Assembly: GCA_902729315.2 (NCBI GenBank)
Contig: LR746277.1
Location: forward strand, 4,779,001-4,843,000
Direction of reading: 5' to 3'
DNA: 64,000 nucleotides
From: Spirodela intermedia
Taxonomy: Eukaryota > Streptophyta > Magnoliopsida > Alismatales > Araceae
The first letter of the stretch is position 1; the number at the start of each line of letters is the position of its first letter. Of this stretch, positions 22,569 through 37,154 are shown piece after piece. Under the pieces are notes generated by a model that saw nothing but the letters and a program-made list of their open reading frames with translations, searched no databases and was not told the DNA's origin. Made by a program: the position numbers and the translations under genes.

Positions 22569-24650
22569 ATCTGACCCGCCTCCACCTGCAATCCCTTCAT
22601 CCTGGCCCATAACCCCTTTCCAAAAAAGACGACACCATTCCCTCGCCCAGCAGCTCATCTCACGGAGGCTACGGACAGAGCGAGTTGACTCGAGGGTGTG
22701 AACGATCCGCCGTTCTCTGGCGACGTCGGGTCCAGACGACTCGGACGAGGACGGGTCGGGACTTCTAACATGTCAACTTGGAGCGACGCCCGCCAGAAAA
22801 TAATTGATCGACGGGGTTCTCCCGGCTCCCCGGCACCTCGTGGACTCCACCAAATTGCTACACGACGGAGTAAGCGAGAAGGGGGAAAACCTCCGCCGCG
22901 GCAGATGTTGAAGGCCCGATCGGCAGCTAATTCCCTCCATCGCCTGCTCCATGGTGTCCGAAGTCTGCGGCGGCGTTCCTGCAGAGGGTTTAGAATATGG
23001 CATGTGGACAGCTTGGAATTACTGAAGAACTTCACTCCAACCGACTAGGGGAGACTGTTCCCAAGTTATGGCCATAATATGCCCACGGGATCCCTCCACT
23101 GGGTGCAATCAATGTGATAGCGAAGTGATCGCGAATCAATACATCAAGCTGGGGTTAATCTGCGATCACCGCAGTCAAAAACATGCAACTTCCCTCCGAC
23201 AAATTGATAGCCCCGGCATGAATGACGACTATTCATGCGCTAGTTTGGGGCTCAAGGCGGAGTCATGGTGATGATGGCGCTCCCGTCCCTGTCACTCTCC
23301 CTATAATGGAGGCCGAGATCATATCATGTGTCAGGATGTTCCAATTAATCTCTCAATTAATGCAGCGCGAAAATATTAGACAAAATGATAAGACCCACGT
23401 CAAGCTAAGGCAGCGCCTTCATGATAATCAAGAATCTGACGGAGTTCAGAACGAAAATATTACACCAAGGAATAAGACCCACGTCAAGCTAAGGCAGCGT
23501 CTTTATGATAATCCGTAATGTGGATTAACCCTAAAACTATGGCGCCAAGGAGGTGAAGAGCGCGCACAGTAACTTATGCGTGAGGATCGCTCTTTCTACA
23601 CACCCCTGGGCCTGCTGGTGAAGACGCCCTCGCGCGGTTCTCATCAGTCAGTTCCTCCACGTTCCCGACGAATGCCGGCGAGCCTCGTGGGTCACCGACC
23701 ATGGAACGGTCCACCTGGTTCTCGTGCCCACAAGGATTCAGCCGTTCCTGATGGCTCACGGACGCCTCCTCCATAAGAGACGGTTATCCAGATCAACTCC
23801 GAGCCCAATAGCTGAAGCAACCGCTCTGCGTGAGCGTGACAACGGGGACCGGCGTCGCCAATTTGGTTGGTGCCTTCGTCTCACTTTACTTCCGCCAGAC
23901 GCAGATCCGTAGAGTCCGCCGCCCGTCGTCTTTCCAGCGGGGAAGGGGGGGGAGCCTTGTTCATTCGGCCAGGGAGGCCTCCGTGGGAACAGTTTCTGTG
24001 TTAATGGGCTGGGCCGACCCGGAGCGTGATTTCTAAATGAGATCCAGAAATAGACGAGCTCACCCCATTCAGCCCAAAACGTCTCTAGTGGACTGGGCTA
24101 GGCAACCATGGGTCACTAGCCGTACGGAAGCGAGGAGGACGATGGCGGTGCTCTCACGTCGGCATTCCGTCGCCGGCGCCGCCGGGCACCATCATCGCGT
24201 AATCCGTCTTCCCGTCTAGCACCGCTGTCGGGCCTTTGTTCTCTACAACTGTGAAGATGTTAGTAAAGGCGAGAGCAAGTACCATCGAACGGCCAGGAGA
24301 GGAACGGGAGATCAGCACAGGCGAGTCTGCTTCTTTTCTTGCGTTCTCGGATGAGAACAATTATCGGGTGCGTGGAATCTCCAGTGTTCCCTGTCGACAG
24401 TGGCAACCGTGGTTACGGAGTCTTCTTGGTTATGGTTTCACCAACACTCGTGCGGGCAGCGGTACTATGAGGAGGAAGCGCCGTGAAGCCAGGGGTATCA
24501 ATCTCCAGGATCCCAGACTCTCTATGACTGGAGGCCATTTATCTTTTCGGACAGGCGGGCCTTCACAAGCCGTGTGCATGCTCACTGGAGTCTCTAGCAA
24601 AGTCTCTCCATAGCAATGGGGTGTCCTGAATGAATTTCTGGGTTAGTTCT
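22569..24650. other. GC-rich intergenic DNA after the F-box gene
   Basis: Many short frames on both strands (about 22690-23050, 23570-24610) overlap one another and match no family, so no gene is called. An 84-bp imperfect tandem duplication lies at 23369-23516. Confidence 0.45.
23369..23516. repeat. 84-bp imperfect tandem duplication
   Basis: The shared core GACCCACGTCAAGCTAAGGC begins at 23392 and 23476, a period of 84 bp. Flanking AAAATATTA and ATGATAATC are also shared, with several substitutions between the copies. Confidence 0.85.
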
Positions 24651-26739
24651 ATATTAACGTCCATGGCATGGAGTGTTCCTAAACCGGGACATTAGAGAGG
24701 ACCATAAACCTTATGCCAATGACGGTGTGATTCTATCCATCTTACGATCAGCTGCAAAGATTTGGAAAGGGGTGGGTTTGTGCATCGTCATCAAACGAAG
24801 CTTTGTTTTGATTGAGTGAATAATGTTGTTGGAGGTATATCGATAATGTTCTAGGATGCATATGCGGTCAGTACATAGATCCAGCTCACTTGTAATTGTG
24901 AGACTATTTCCTCTCTAAGAAAGAAGAACAAGAACTTATATGCCCATGTATGGAGGAGGATTCTCATAACCTTAAATCTTGTGTGTTTCTTTTCCTTCAC
25001 TCTCTCTATCTTTTGTTTTTGCACTTCTTTCCATTGTGTAAGGAGTGGGCACTTGTCTCTGAATAAATATATTGCAATTAACTATATATACGGGATAATA
25101 ATGTTAATATCTTGTTCCTTTTCTGTTTCTTTACATAATTGGCCACAAAGTTTCTTACCAAGTTAGTCTTGTGGCTTAATTCGAGAATCAAGTGTGTTGT
25201 GAGCAACATAAGTTTGAAGACTTAATGATAACCGCCGCCAAGCAGCTGGTTCTTCATTCGCTGATGACACTAGGAGAAAGGTAAAGGTGTATGCTCTTCA
25301 TTATATTGAGAACCAACTTTGGTAATGTAGACATGCAAATACTAATAGCAATCTTGGATTATGTTCTGATTCCAAATTCATATGTTAGTATATTATTGTA
25401 TAGTAGTTGTTCTAAATTTTGATATATTCTAAGGGGTTTTTTAAATAGTTTTATGCCTATAAACAAAACCCTTCGAATGCTCCCAAATTGAGATGTTCTA
25501 GTTTTACTTTCCGTTCTCCTCTTACGTGCCACCTCTCTTTGAAGGCAAGCATTGACTGTGGCTGCCTCATCTCGTCACCTTGACTTGTCATAGAGCCACT
25601 CCAGGAAGTTTTGACTTCGTCTCATCAACATCTCCTCTTGTCGCCGTCTCAATAGGCTGTGGGCTCATCTTACCATCACCTTCCTTACCACTGCTCCAAC
25701 TCAATGCTAAATCCCTCATCTTCCTCTTCTTCACCTCATCTCGTCTTTGCCTTATTCTTCTTCATGGTATATGACCATTGTTCAATTTTGAACAGCTTTG
25801 TATGGCACACTTTTCACCATCGGTTGCCTCCTTGACACATGCCACAAATTTTGAATTTTCACAAATATTAAATTTAAATTTATGTGTATACTATTATGCT
25901 AACTATTGAGTGAACTCTCATTTGAAGATTGTTTGCCTTTAAGGATTTTATAATCATCGGCTAGATATTAGTCCGAAAATATATCATATGAGTATGGATT
26001 CATCTTTCTCATCAATGAGTTCCATCACTCTCATTTCACAAGTCTTGATGAGAGGAGGAGAATCTATAGTGTTTGAATCACAATTTCAAATTACTTTTCA
26101 GAAGTTGTCCAACCATTATTTTGGCACATGGGCCACTATAAAACAATTATAAATTCAGTGAACATAATTGGAGCACATAACAAGATTAAAAATATGTGTA
26201 CTATAGTTATTACATATTCAATCACAGACCCAATCATAAAGTCTGGTTCCATGAAAATAACTTTATTATGTTATGATTTTTGAACTCAATAAATATACAA
26301 CAAGTGATCATATATATAAAGATTGCATATGAGATTTGATGGACATTATAAGCAATGTATAACCAAAGACAAGACATGAATCATTGTTACTAACTGAATA
26401 ATAATATTTGTGAACTAAAATAAGGAATGATAACATTTAAGTATCATTTTACTTCCTTGAAATTATGTGAGATAAACTAAATTCATATGAATCTGATGGA
26501 AGGTCATTAATAAAGGATCAAAGGCAACACCTGAAAAAAATTGAGAGCTATATGCATTGTGCATATACCAATTATATTATGGAATACTATTTGGTACTAT
26601 ATTTAGAAAACAGGTCAAATACACGAAGAAAAAAACTAAAATGCCATCTCAAACCAAACCAATGGTCTATACAATCTCAAATAATGTATCTCACCATAAT
26701 AGCTCCATAGGTTTTGACATCTCTCGATATGAAGAGATA
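24651..26739. other. AT-rich intergenic DNA, no gene seen
   Basis: No recognisable exons. Composition falls from mixed to strongly AT-rich towards the copia relic on the right. Confidence 0.45.
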
Positions 26740-28100
26740 TCACAAGATATTGTAAGACTCCAAAGGTTTTTATGGTAGATGCAAATAAACAATCAAACTC
26801 AAGATTATTGACTATGGAGCATCCAGACATATGACTTGTACTTCCTCTAGCTTTATATTATACTACCTTTCATCAAGTAGAGACAAGTGACTATAATTGA
26901 TGGAAGCCGAGTTACTAGTTCAAGCAAAGATTCTATCAAATTAAATAATCATATAACTTTATCTTTGACATTTCTTATTGACATAAATTTACTTTATATA
27001 AGTTCAATTTTTTTAAAAAAATAATTATAAATATTAATCATTATGTACTTGAAGATTTAAAAGAATGATTGCTAGTGAACATAAGAGTGGTGGAATCTAT
27101 CTTCTCCTATCTCAATGAGAGATAATTTTACAATCATAATTTCACAATTTACTCAAAGAATAGGCCAAAGGCTACAAGAGATCCACATATAGTACTCTTA
27201 CTTAAGTCATCTTTTAGGACCATTAACATTATATTACTTATAATGTTTAATTAGATTGATATTATATCTCTAAATTGTCAAATTTGTGAACTTGCAAAAC
27301 AATGTCATGTTTTATTTCTCCCTTCTAACACTAAGAGTACCTTGTCCTTTGGTCTTATTTATTATGATATTTGGGATTCATCTCTTATTACCTCTATGAA
27401 TGGATATTGATATTTTATCAGTGTTACCTCAAAAAATGACTTTTGGTTAATGCCTTTACTCACTCAATGTGGTTATACTAAGAATAATATATTTTTTGTA
27501 ATATGATTATCACTTAGTTTGATAAACGAGTGAAAACATTTCACTCGAATAATACTTGAGAATATTTTCAATGAAGTTTTAATATTCTATAGAAGATAAT
27601 ATAATTATTTATGAATATTATTACCCTTACATTCCTTAAAAAAATATAGTAAAAAGAAAAATTATTCACTTTTTAGAAACCACTCAAGCCCTATTGTTCT
27701 AAAGTCACATTTTCAAAAGATTTTGGATAGAAGCTATTGGCGATAACGTATCTAATTAATAGGATATCATCTACCACACTTAGCAGTTATGTTTCATATG
27801 AATTGGTATATTAAATCTTCATTTTCTCTTCTACTTAAGATATTTCAATGTGTTTATTATTTCCATCTCTTTGGCACAAATAGTCTTAAATTAGGCATTA
27901 GGACAGTCAACTATGTATTTTTTACTTAATTCATTTATACAAAAGGGCTATAAATATGAGAAAATGTCTTGAGAGATATCATGTTTCATGAGTTAGAGCT
28001 ATTTTATAAGACCTCGATTGAGGGAGAGATCTCTCATGATACCTTATGTGCTTCACATTTTAGAGGGTGTATCGATCCTTAATTTTAAGTTAAGTAACCT
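26740..28100 (+). mobile_element. Ty1/copia protease-integrase relic (inactive)
   Basis: At about 26795 the plus strand reads KIIDYGASRHMTCTSSSF, the copia protease with active-site DSGA changed to DYGA, followed at about 26890 by VTIIDGSRVTSS. At about 27060-27110 a pre-integrase stretch reads RMIASEHKSGGIYLL-like. At 27290-27480 a stretch like CELAKQCHVLFLPSNTKS leads into an integrase core (YYDIWDSSLIT...). At about 27710-27800 it reads FSKDFG..TYLINRISSTTLS. Later fragments (about 27880-27960) resemble the end of the integrase region. Stops and frameshifts interrupt it repeatedly. No LTRs were recognised and there is no RT on the right side. Confidence 0.6.
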
Positions 28101-31100
28101 AGTTAGACATATTCTTCTTTTTTCCTACTATTCATCTGCCAACTTCCACTTCATATATTGCTTTTTGTACAAGAGTTCTTCAAATGGACTCCCAAATCTT
28201 CTATGATTTAATATAAGAATACGAAACTATGTTCTAACATTGAAAACATCGAATTGTCAAAACTGAAGCAAAAATGTATATAGAATTGTGTTGATGAACT
28301 TTATCTTGTACAACATGAACGTCTTATCAGGCCAAATAAATAAATGAAACGTTAAACATTTCATACCAAATGGCAGCATGTGAATTATTTTCACCATTCT
28401 TTATTTTTATCCATTTATTTAGTCTCCATAATTTGTAGTTTTCAACCTTTATACCTTTTTTTAAAAGTGCAAATAATTTTGAGTCATCTTAAAGAAGCGA
28501 GTAATCACTAAAGCATTGGCTTATATTTAAAATGATAAACTGAAATTATATCTTCAATAAATAATTTATGCTCATGAACTTTATTTTAAATCATTTTATG
28601 GAGACAATAATTTTCAAGTATGCTGCAACCATGATATTATGCCTTGTAGTTGTCTTTGGGAGAATTGTGTTCATTGGTTGAGTCATCTGCAGTTTATGTT
28701 ACTTTAATGTATAATATTTAGATCAATGGGAAACTTGATTTGCTACCATTTTCTTCAGACATGCACCATTAAAATAGGAAACTTGTTACCTTTATGCCAC
28801 CATTTTTCCTTTAAGGAAAAAAAGGAAGAATATTTCTTTTAGCGATCAATAAGTATTATGATGTGATACTACTATTCTTTTGTGCCTTTCCATAATACCA
28901 CAACATCTTACTTATGCTTCTTCATCACGATATGAAAAGTACGACTGTTTCATGCTGTTGTTGGATCCCAAGCACAGATTCCGAACGTAGTCATATTTTT
29001 ACTGTTCCTTCATCTTTAGAACTGCCATTCAATATCGTCCATCTCACATAGAGTCTCGTTTATTTTTCTCATTAATGTTCCGAGACTTCTTTATGGTTAT
29101 TGTATCTCCGCTATTTTTCTTGTTAGATGCCATGCTTCGATCAGTAAAGAAAATCCTTCTGCCTTGAGTTCAGTCCAAACGCAATTTAAAACTCTTCATA
29201 AAATTACCCGAAAAATGCTTTGATTGAATGGCTTTGATGGAGAGGTCTGCTCTTCCTTCTCTGAAATTATCCGATAGTGTCAGGTGATAAACTGCAGCAA
29301 AAGCTCGACTGGATGCCCTTTTGAAAGCATGAGAAGTGAGGAGGACAGCCCGTTAGCCAGAGGTACACACATCGCTTCCCTCCTTGCCATTGTTCCTTGA
29401 ATAGGGAAGCTGGTTAGGTGGTGCCACTCCATAGGGATCAGATTAGTGAAGCAGGCGGTCGTCCCCATCTCGGGAGACTTCGTGATTCTTCCCCTCTCCT
29501 CCTCCTCCCCCCATTTCCAATTTTAAAATTATGGGGTCTTCGGCAGGCGGAGATAAACATAAGTTAATGTGGTCTTTCAACTGCTGCGGAAGGGGATGTT
29601 GGCCTTGGGTCTTGGTCGTCATTCGAAGCTCTCTGATTCTGTGGGCCTAAAATGCCCTTTTTGTGTTGAGAGGGCTCTGTGGTAACCAAACCTCTCTCTC
29701 TCTCTCCCAACCCCCTCACCCCCTGTGGCACCTTCTTTACCGGGCCAAGTCAAGCTGTAAAGGACGGGGTTGTGTTGACATCTTTCTTCACAGATCTGAG
29801 TCACACATTCGAGAGAGGCTAGGTAGAGAAGATCCACGCGTGGCTTCAAGAGTCTGCTCTTGTTACTTGCGCTCTTTCCGGCGTCTGAAAGACGGCAGAT
29901 TCCAGAGAGGTCAGGCCCTTTATCGCTCTCTCATCCATACGAACTCCATGGACAGAGAAGACTGCATGTAAACATGCCCCAAGAGGATTCATTTAAGCTT
30001 AGATTAAGAGGACACAATGAAGAGCTGGAGGCCTAATTCGAGGACCATATGAACCCTCCTACAGATAATCTCCTCCGACGGGGCCCCAAAAACCTGTGGA
30101 GGCAGGTCGCTATGGTCCCCAGGCAGTCACAACAACTGAGAATATCTTCAGGCCGAGACGAGAACAGGTGGGACGGCCAAGAGACTTTGACTTTTTTCGT
30201 CTGCCTCCAACTCATAATCACACCTCCAAGCACCATTACAGATCGGAGCTTGACTTTTCCGTCATTCAATCCCTCTTTCCCCGCTACCTTGCGGTCAGAT
30301 GGGATCGTCATGCTTTCCTCTTGTTTCTTCTATGCTGGTACCTTTCTCTATCAGAATTTCTAAAGGGTCAGCGGCCCTCCTCGGGTTCCATTATTGGTAA
30401 TCTCTGAGGGAAATTGGGGCCGTCAACCTTACGACAGCATCAGGTATTCTGTTGACTTCTCGTCAGGTTCGGACATCCAGAGGCGCCGGTAGGTCTACCC
30501 AGGGGATCCCCAATGTCAGACAGATGATGACAAACTTAACGGTAGACTTCTTGACTGTCAGAGAGCAGATCACACCAGGATGGAGTGATCACTGCGGTCG
30601 CTTCGTCGTCGGTGTTGGGCTGAGGTCACCTCCGCGTTGAAATCTTATGCCTGGAACGTTGGTGACACCAGATATGCACAATATATAGTGAGAAAGAAAT
30701 TCTTTCGTATGAGTTTCGTGGCCTCCTACATCACGTCCACGCGGAAAGAACATGGCGCAGGCAGTACCAAAGAGAAGACGAGAGGCCTGAGTCTCATGAT
30801 ATCTAGACAACGTAAATGAGTTATAGAGTTCACCGGTGAAAGAACGCACTGAAGGAATCATATATATCCGGTAGGGGAGGGGAGAAATATACATATAAAG
30901 TTGTAGTTGATGGGTTGCTGGTGGTATAAGAGGAACCTGCATCCCGCCCAGCTCTGGCAAATGCTAGAAGACAGTCAGGTAACGTAAAGCTCTAGTGGGT
31001 TTCTTCCTGTTCATTAATTTTTCTTAAAACGTCCGCTCATGCTTCAGGACCAAGTTTAGCAGGATGTAGGAGATGACGATACGCTAAAAGTCCTCGGGAA

Positions 31101-31322
31101 TCTGAGGAGAGAACAGGACAAACCAGAAGAAGCCTCTCGACAGCTCCTTTCTTCTCCCCTTCTTAGTCCCCGTCTACCTCTCCCCACTTTTCGTTTTTAA
31201 TTCTCCGTGTCTGGGATATGAGCCCTATGTTTGTGATTTGTTAATCTTTCCGTGTAGGTGGCGCCATGTTGTGGACCCTGTTTACATCATGGACCTCCCC
31301 CCAAGGTCAATGCAACGCGTTT

Positions 31323-31364
<42 letters not shown>

Positions 31365-31889
31365 CTCCCTCCCTCTCTCTCCCCCCTCCCTCTTTCTCTC
31401 TTCCTCTACCTCTCTCTCTTCCTCTAATAACGGAACAGCGGGAAACGACTTTAACGAGCTAATCTACCGGTGATCTCCACGAACTCCCTGTTCACCTTGT
31501 TCTTTTTGAATGCAGCTCGACCAAATCGGGCAGGCTCGTTCTCATCCTCTCGGTGCATCCTGCATGAAGCCAACGGGGGGAAGAAGAGAGAGAGATGGTA
31601 AACGCATGGAGCACCAGCTTGGAGGCTTCTTGTTCTCTACAAATCTGGCATCATTAAACCCAAGTTTTTGGATTTTACGGTAAATTTTTACCTGGGAATG
31701 GATGGGGTCGTCGTCCGAACGCCGCAGCTATAAAGTTTAGGCTTTTCCCGTAAGATAAAGACATTAGGTCAAGAGGGGGCAGTTGAGCTTATTCTGAGAA
31801 ATGGCTTCGGGCAATCGCAAGGGTAGCCTTCGATTGGCCTCGCGAGATGGTGCGCTTAGACAAATCGTTCAGAAAAGAGGATTAATCTT

Positions 31890-31890
<1 letters not shown>
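28101..31890. other. Long intergenic stretch before the MYB gene
   Basis: No gene called in about 3.8 kb. It is AT-rich to about 29200, then mixed to GC-rich with short frames that match nothing (about 29620-30960). A CT microsatellite is at 31324-31365. The last few hundred bases are presumably MYB promoter. Confidence 0.45.
31324..31420. repeat. CT-rich microsatellite and degenerate CT tract
   Basis: A pure (CT)n run at about 31324-31362 followed by an impure CCCTC/CTCTT tract. Frames through it read as Leu-Ser repeats and are not genes. Confidence 0.9.
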
Positions 31891-31891
<1 letters not shown>

Positions 31892-31924
<33 letters not shown>

Positions 31925-31943
31925 CACTCACTCACTCACTCAC
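31892..31943. repeat. CT microsatellite plus CACT repeats in the MYB promoter
   Basis: About 15 CT repeats followed by a short (CACT)n run, ending about a dozen bases before the TATA box of the MYB gene. On the other strand it is a GAGA tract of the kind that plant BPC proteins can bind. Confidence 0.85.
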
Positions 31944-31954
31944 GCCTTTCTTCC

Positions 31955-31960
31955 TATAAA
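31955..31960 (+). promoter_or_regulatory. TATA box of the MYB gene
   Basis: TATAAA directly after the CT/CACT repeat, 96 bases upstream of the ATG at 32051. That predicts transcription starting near 31985 and a leader of about 65 bases. Confidence 0.6.
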
Positions 31961-32050
31961 GGTCCGGCATACGGCCTCGTATGCACCCCACCTGATCAGA
32001 CGCCGACGGTCTCCTGAGTGTTTCGAAGGTTGGGTCAGAGCAAGGAAGGT

Positions 32051-33800
<1,750 letters not shown>

Positions 33801-34528
33801 CCACCGCAGCTAGAGAGAGAAAACTGGAAGAAAGCAGACGTCAACTCATGGGGTTGCAGTTGTAAAAAATGCGTGAATAACACTCATTTCTACGCTATTT
33901 CTTTTCACTTGACCTTTGTCCGTTCTCTTTCTTCTCTCTCTCTCTTCCAGAGTATTTTTCGGCCTCACCGGACGGACGCCTACACTCTTAGGCGTGCCCT
34001 ATGTTTTGCGGAATAATGTATATAATTTGTCATAATTCGACGGGTCAACAGTAGAGGCCTCATGATCTCACTTCTCTTAGCGAGAGAGAGAGAGACAGAG
34101 AGAGAAGAATTAACTGGGCTCGCCCAATCCAATACCGACCCATTAACTGGATGTAATGGACTGGGCCAGAATAAGAAGGCTCGAGTAGGGACTATTTAAT
34201 AATGGGCCTGATTTCCGACCGGACTTAGAGAACGAGACTAGATGGGCCGGATAACGGACAACAGCCCATTTACAAATCTACATGGACTGGACGCATCCCT
34301 AAGAAGGATTTCCTCTAAATTACGAAACAGCCACATTAGCGATCTGCTCTTCCGTGTCCAAGCATAACTTAACGTGCGCCGCCCTCGGAATACGACGCCA
34401 CGAGGTCACGTCCAAATCGACCCCTGATCTCGCTGTCGGTGCCATCCGCGGATAAAATAATCCCCACCTTCCGAGTCCGTTAGATCATCGCAGCCCACCC
34501 ATACACTATTATTAAACAGGAAATCCAC

Positions 34529-34570
<42 letters not shown>

Positions 34571-36029
34571 TCCGATAATTGCCGAAAATATACGCATTTT
34601 TAAATTACCCAGCGTTGGAGCTGACGTGTACACGAGCGTACGCGGGGACGACCCAAAAGTCAACTCCTCTTTTGAAGAGTCGTCTGATCCTTGTTCAACG
34701 CGAGATTAATATGTTAGGACATCTATACGTGTACAGAAATATGATTTCATATTTTTGGATGATTTGATTATTAAATAAAGCGTAGAATATTCGTCGGGTC
34801 AGGGATTCCCATTACGCCCATGAACCCGGCGAATGGAGGACGATCCGGCTCCTCCGGGAAAGGCGTTTGCGGCGTCATGATTGGCGCTGCCGCCACCGCC
34901 ACGGGCCCCATGGCCGACGGCTCGCTGCCGTACGCTTAGGCTAGCCGGCGGCGGCGCAGTCGAGTCGGCCGCCGCCGCCGAGGTCGGAGAGGCAGCGAGT
35001 TGGGCGACATCAAGTAGGCCTGTGGCTTCCTTCTCCTTCTCCGGTCGGCCCCTCGGCCGGAATATGCTCTCCTCCGATGGGGGAAGGAGCGCTTCAGGAG
35101 CTGCCGGCTCTTGCTTCCGAGTGCTCTCATTAAATAGAGGCTGCAAGGTCTCGTGAAGAGGTCGGAGGCCGCCCGTGAGTAGTTGCAGAAGCTCCTTCTG
35201 CCTCGCCGGCGACCTCCACGCTCTCCGATGAGCCGCCGTATATATATAAATTATATACTCCGATTCCACCGATCATATGCATATTTATGGCTCTGGTTTT
35301 ACACCGAACTACGCGGCAATGTGGGTTTTTCTCGTCGGCCTTTGGCGGATTCACGGGGATGATGATGATGTGACGAGAGCCGAGTCCTGGGCCGTGGACT
35401 CGGTTAACCCGAGGAACGGCCGATTAACTCGATGGTGGGCGATCCCCACCCGAGGGAAGGGAGCGGACGCACCCTAAAAGTCAACCCCTTGTCGAAGGGA
35501 TCGAAAACTGCAGTGACTTTTCTCTGATGGGTCGACGGGGAACACGAAAAATGGGCCATTTTTCCGCCCCGGAAACGCGAGGCCGGGGAAACATTATTGG
35601 CAAGAAGATTATATGATTATACTATTAAAAGTCATTCGGGTCCCGAGTTATTCTCATTCCCCTCCCTCTCCACCGCAGACTCATCCCCGTTTTTAATCTG
35701 CAGCTCCCCTCCGCGTCGATGGCCGCTGCCGCCTCCTCCTCCCTCTGTGCTCGATCGGTTTCCTTCTAGACCTTCCGTAGAGAATTAAAAGAGTAATAGG
35801 AGCGGGCCGAGGTCAGCAGCCTCCTCCTCCCCCATCGTCGAGGCTTCCTTCTCCCCCGCCTGTCGCCTCCCTCCGAAAACCCTCCTCTTCCTGCTCCGTC
35901 CACCTTCCGAGAAGTCTCCTCCTCCTTCTCCGCCCTCGCCGTCGACCACCAAACCCATCCTTCCTCGCCGTCCTCTCCCCTTCCCCGGCAATTAATCGGA
36001 TAATCGATGACCTGCAACCCCTCGGCGCC
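33801..36029. other. Intergenic DNA between MYB and MKK
   Basis: MYB 3' flank, then mixed sequence with several TGGGCC words, an AAT microsatellite and a GC-rich patch at 34800-35270. That patch has a minus-strand frame that I do not recognise. The final 250 bases are a pyrimidine-rich leader for the MAP kinase kinase. No other gene is supported. Confidence 0.45.
34529..34570. repeat. AAT microsatellite
   Basis: About 14 perfect (AAT) repeats. Confidence 0.95.
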
Positions 36030-37154
36030 ATGAGGCACGCGACAGCGCCGATGAGGCCCAACGGCCAGCCGCCGCAGCAGCAGCAGCTCCCGACGCCGCT
36101 CACGGCCGTCCGCCCCCGGCGCCGGCCGGACCTGACCCTGCCGCTGCCCCAGCGCGATCCCTCTCTCGCCGTCCCCCTCCCGCTGCCGCCGCCTTCTTCT
36201 TCTTCTTCTTCTTCTTCTTCTTCCTCCTCGTCTTCCTCGTCCGCGGCGGCGGCGGCGGCGCCGTCGTCGTTTTCTTCCTCGCAGACCCAGCCGCCGCTCC
36301 CGTCGCATACCCCCCACCTATCCGATCTCGAGCGCGTGCGGCGCATCGGCAGCGGCAACGGCGGCATCGTCTGGATGGTCCACCACCGCCGCACCGGCCG
36401 CCAGTACGCCCTCAAGGTGATCTACGGCAACCACGAGGACGCCGTGCGGCGGCAGATCTGCCGGGAGATCGAGATCCTCCGCACTGCCGACAACCCCTTC
36501 GTCGTCCGCTGCCACGGCATGTATGACCAGGCCGGCGAGATCCAGGTCCTCCTCGAGTACATGGACGGGGGCTCCCTAGAAGGCCGCCGCATCGCCGCCG
36601 AGCCCCTCCTCGCCGACGTCGCCCGCCAGGTCCTTCAGGGACTGGCCTACCTCCACCGCCAGAAGATCGTCCACCGCGACATCAAGCCCTCCAATCTGCT
36701 CATCAACGGTGCCCACCAGGTCAAGATTGCAGACTTTGGGGTCTCACGGATCCTCGCTCAGACCATGGACCCCTGCAACTCCTCCGTCGGCACCATCGCC
36801 TACATGAGCCCGGAGAGAATAAACACGGACCTCAACCAGGGGATCTACGACGGCTACGCGGGGGATATCTGGAGCTTCGGTCTGAGCATCCTGGAGTTCT
36901 ACCTCGGCAGGTTCCCCTTCGGCGAGAACGTCGGCAGACAGGGCGACTGGGCCAGCCTGATGTGCGCCATCTGCTACTCCCCCCCGCCGGTGGCGCCGCC
37001 GACGGCCTCGCCGGAGTTCCAGCACTTCATATCCTGCTGCCTCCAGAAGGAGCCCTCCAAGAGGCTCACGGCGGCCCAGCTGCTGCAACACCCCTTCATC
37101 ACCAGGGCGCCGATCACCCTGCCCTCCCACCCGCCTCCTCCCCTCTTCTCCTAG
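36030..37154 (+). CDS. MKK4: MAP kinase kinase, group C (MKK4/MKK5 type)
   Basis: An intronless gene of 374 aa, as usual for group C MKKs. A basic MAPK-docking site lies at residues 28-40 ([13 protein letters not shown]). A run of 16 Ser (56-71) and an Ala run follow. The kinase domain starts at about 100. It has the Gly-rich loop IGSGNGG (106-112), ATP-binding K129, catalytic HRD at 215-217, the Mg-binding DFG at 235-237, and the plant MKK activation signature S/T-x5-S/T as T245-MDPCN-S251. It then has YMSPE and a normal C-lobe. It phosphorylates MAP kinases of the MPK3/MPK6 class in immune, stress and stomatal signalling in cytosol and nucleus. All catalytic residues are intact. An alternative start is M8 (MRPNGQPP). 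It converges with the esterase gene on the right. Confidence 0.94.
   Translation: MRHATAPMRPNGQPPQQQQLPTPLTAVRPRRRPDLTLPLPQRDPSLAVPLPLPPPSSSSSSSSSSSSSSSSAAAAAAPSSFSSSQTQPPLPSHTPHLSDLERVRRIGSGNGGIVWMVHHRRTGRQYALKVIYGNHEDAVRRQICREIEILRTADNPFVVRCHGMYDQAGEIQVLLEYMDGGSLEGRRIAAEPLLADVARQVLQGLAYLHRQKIVHRDIKPSNLLINGAHQVKIADFGVSRILAQTMDPCNSSVGTIAYMSPERINTDLNQGIYDGYAGDIWSFGLSILEFYLGRFPFGENVGRQGDWASLMCAICYSPPPVAPPTASPEFQHFISCCLQKEPSKRLTAAQLLQHPFITRAPITLPSHPPPPLFS

Noticed and set aside
21752-22658. Long alternative frames over the F-box/kelch gene on both strands
   Set aside because: Arg/Gly-rich shadow translations of a GC-rich coding sequence. Only the 390-aa frame carries F-box and kelch motifs.
35766-36415. 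Long antisense frames over the MKK 5' end
   Set aside because: Arg/Glu-rich mirror of the Ser/Pro-coding strand with no domain.
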